From assembly GCF_002950945.1 (NCBI RefSeq), contig NZ_CP012673.1, forward strand, positions 7,454,501 to 7,518,500: 64,000 bases of DNA. The letters run 5' to 3'. The position numbers and the translations under genes were made by a program. Numbering within the stretch: the stretch's first letter is position 1; every line of letters starts with the position of its first letter. Below the pieces are notes generated by a model. That model had not been told where the DNA came from, searched no databases, and saw nothing but the letters and a program-made list of their open reading frames with translations. The stretch is from Sorangium cellulosum. GTDB lineage: Bacteria; Myxococcota_A; Polyangia; Polyangiales; Polyangiaceae. Shown piece after piece: positions 62,611 to 64,000 of the stretch.

Positions 62611-63279
62611 ATGACGACGCCGATCCTCTACGCCCACCCCTTCTCGTCCTACTCCCAGAAGGCCTTCATCGCCTTCTACGAGAAGGACGTCCCTTTCGAA
62701 CTGCGCCTGCTGGAGCCTTCCAACCCGCAGGCCGGCGCGGAGCTGGCGGCGATCTGGCCGCTCGGCAAGTTCCCCGTGCTCAAGGTCGGCGACCTCACCG
62801 TGTGGGAGGCGAGCATCGTGGTCGAGTGGCTCGACCAGACCCACCCGGATCCTGCCCGCCTGATCCCGCCCGATCCGGCCGCCGCGCTCCAGGTGCGGAT
62901 GTTCGACCGCATCTTCGACAACTACATCATGAATATGATGCAGGTGATCGTGAACAACCGCATCCGCGAGATGCAGTCCAACCCGCGCGATGAATACGGG
63001 GAGGTTCAGGCCCGCGCCGCCCTGGACAAGGTCTACGCCTGGCTCGACGGCGAGCTCGCCGGCCGCACCTGGGCGACAGGCGACGCCTTCACCCTCGCCG
63101 ACTGCGCCGCCGCCCCGTCGCTGTTCTACGCCGACTGGGTCCACCCCTTCGACGGCCGCCCGAACCTGCGCGCCTACTACCGCCGCCTGCGCGAGCGCCC
63201 GTCCGTCGATCGCGCTGTGGAGGGCGGCCGACCCTACCGCCACTACTTCCCGGGCGGCGCGCCGACCGATCGCGACTAG
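62611..63279 (+). CDS. Glutathione S-transferase family protein
   Basis: A 222-residue protein with a thioredoxin-like N-domain (about 1-80; ILYAHPFSSYSQKAFIAFYE, the cis-Pro in KFPVLKV and the glutathione-binding WEASIVVEWL) and an all-helical C-domain (about 90-210; WATGDAFTLADCAAAPSLFY). It conjugates or reduces electrophiles with glutathione or acts as a peroxidase; the Ser in FSSYS is the likely catalytic residue. Substrate unknown. The stop TAG is the first CTAG of a palindromic element, and two 17-bp tandem repeats lie just upstream. Confidence 0.9.
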   Translation: MTTPILYAHPFSSYSQKAFIAFYEKDVPFELRLLEPSNPQAGAELAAIWPLGKFPVLKVGDLTVWEASIVVEWLDQTHPDPARLIPPDPAAALQVRMFDRIFDNYIMNMMQVIVNNRIREMQSNPRDEYGEVQARAALDKVYAWLDGELAGRTWATGDAFTLADCAAAPSLFYADWVHPFDGRPNLRAYYRRLRERPSVDRAVEGGRPYRHYFPGGAPTDRD

Positions 63280-63424
63280 AGCGTCGATCAGCTTGAAACG
63301 CCCGAGAATGAAGAGATTCGAACCGCAGAGGCACAGAGGGCACAGAGTTGTTTTGTTGTTCCTCTGTGTCCTCTGCGCCTCTGTGGTTCATTTTCCCGGG
63401 GTTTCAACCCGTTCGGTGTCCTAG
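63276..63424. mobile_element. CTAG-ended palindromic mini-element, copy 2
   Basis: A 149-bp element with CTAG at 63276-63279 and 63421-63424. Left end CTAGAGCGTCGATCAGCTTG; right end, read inward, CTAGGACACCGAACGGGTTG. The core stem is GAACCGCAGAGGCACAGAGG and its complement around a T-rich loop near 63348-63361. Its ends match those of the 14283-14442 element although the stem words differ. Palindromes with AACCxCAGAGG arms are common dispersed repeats in many bacteria. Confidence 0.7.
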
Positions 63425-63809
63425 GGCCTGTCCCTAAACACCGGATCGTACACCCGCTCCGCGGCCACCTCGTTCCCGAACACCGCCTTCAGCAGCGCGC
63501 CGTCCTCGTTCCGCGCGTTCGCCCCATCGCGTCCCGCTCGACCACGGCCGTGCGCCCCTGCGCGTCCACCTCCTCCCGGATCTCCCCGTAGCCGTTGTAC
63601 TGCGTGATCCGCGTCCCGGCGTCCGGATCGCTCACGCTCGTCCGCCGCCCTCGCAGATCGTACCCCAGCTCCGTCTGCATTCCCCCCTGCGCGAGGACTG
63701 GCTTCGGCCCCTCATGATTGCCCTCGACCGCATCGTCCGGGAGCATGCCGTCTTCCGCGAGATCTTTGGCATTAATTTGATGGGATTCCCCAGCTGTACG
63801 AGCAAGCAA
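63424..63809 (-). pseudogene. RHS-repeat gene fragment with frameshift
   Basis: Minus-strand frame 63489-63809 carries YD-type repeats: ELGYDLRGRRTSVSDPDAG, then TQYNGYGEIREEVDAQGR and VVERDAMGR. After DAMGR the frame ends in RTARC, but a shifted frame continues RNEDGALLKAVFGNEVAAER and VYDPVFRDRP to a TAG at the edge of the palindromic element (about 63422). The N-terminal ~45 residues (MLARTAGESHQINAKDL) are not RHS-like. It is therefore a truncated, frameshifted piece of an RHS gene, unrelated in position to the intact one at 15 kb. Confidence 0.6.
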
Positions 63810-63849
63810 GCGCGTTAAAGACCGAGGCTCCGCATTCAGCCGCGGGCGC

Positions 63850-64000
63850 CTATCGCGAAGCTACGGTGGCGCGAAACTCATCGGCCAGTCCCCAGAACAG
63901 CTCCCAGGCCTCTCCATCGCTCTTGGCTGCTTCCCGGATCGCAGCGACAGGACCGCACGATGCACTCCATCCTCTCGTCTCCCAGAGATAGGCGCCGAAC
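63850..64000 (-). CDS. C-terminal end of an unidentified protein (cut by window edge)
   Basis: The last 49 codons of a minus-strand frame reading FGAYLWETRGWSASCGPV, AAIREAAKSDGEAWELFWGL and ADEFRATVASR before the stop. Amino-acid usage is protein-like and the frame is open to the edge. Its position just before an RHS fragment might mean an immunity or adaptor protein, but this is a guess. Confidence 0.45.
   Translation of the reverse strand, partial: FGAYLWETRGWSASCGPVAAIREAAKSDGEAWELFWGLADEFRATVASR

Overview
The window is very GC-rich, dense, and full of large multidomain eukaryote-like Ser/Thr kinases, an RHS toxin, PEGA/TPR proteins, cytochrome P450 and lipid genes. Together these point to a large-genome myxobacterium of the Sorangium/Polyangium type. 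That assignment is inferred from gene content; no rRNA or tRNA is visible. GC drops locally in some accessory parts (about 25.7, 27.4-28.7, 38-39 and 43.8-44.5 kb).

1-14 kb is mostly core-like. It holds the N-terminal part of a MATE exporter, a 43-bp tandem repeat, an AAA+ ATPase, a second ATPase gene broken by one amber codon, a SnoaL-like protein, an ECF sigma factor overlapping its NrsF-type anti-sigma factor, a NIF3-type protein, a lipid kinase, a divergent P450/fatty-acid desaturase pair and a large orphan P-loop protein.

14-25.6 kb is mobile and polymorphic-toxin territory. An integrase-tail relic and a CTAG-ended palindromic mini-element precede an RHS protein. The RHS C-terminus carries a deaminase-like toxin signature, and its putative immunity gene overlaps it by 4 bp. 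A tyrosine integrase follows. Its 5' end is split by a complete IS21-family element (21904-24992) with a visible 6-bp target duplication, TTGATG; the severed N-terminal part and an excisionase-like gene lie on the far side.

25.6-33.4 kb is lineage-specific: gene-poor debris, a three-gene ATGA-coupled set for exported or unknown proteins, and an opposite-strand four-gene operon (TPR/PEGA protein, membrane pseudokinase, two paralogous Cys-rich lipoproteins).

33.8-45.3 kb is a defence island. It contains a complete type I restriction-modification operon (hsdM-hsdS-hsdR plus a YgjP/DUF45 metalloprotease, every junction overlapping) and a two-gene cassette with the architecture of a Pycsar anti-phage system: a cyclic-nucleotide-binding TIR effector followed by a class III nucleotide cyclase. 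The Pycsar-like cassette lies between two integrase relics.

45.5-56.5 kb is a signalling block on the minus strand: a 1653-aa pseudokinase-AAA-GAF-histidine kinase, a single-domain response regulator, a REC-PAS-STAS protein and a 1311-aa active-type Ser/Thr kinase-AAA-TPR protein. 57-64 kb returns to metabolism (phosphoglucomutase, alpha/beta hydrolase, an N-terminally extended biotin carboxylase, a GST-like protein). It ends with a second CTAG palindromic element, an RHS fragment and the C-terminus of an unidentified protein.

The most interesting items are the Pycsar-like pair, the RHS deaminase toxin/immunity pair, the precisely delimited IS21 insertion that gives an integrase a new start codon, the two pseudokinases, and the CTAG palindromic elements that supply or overlap stop codons.
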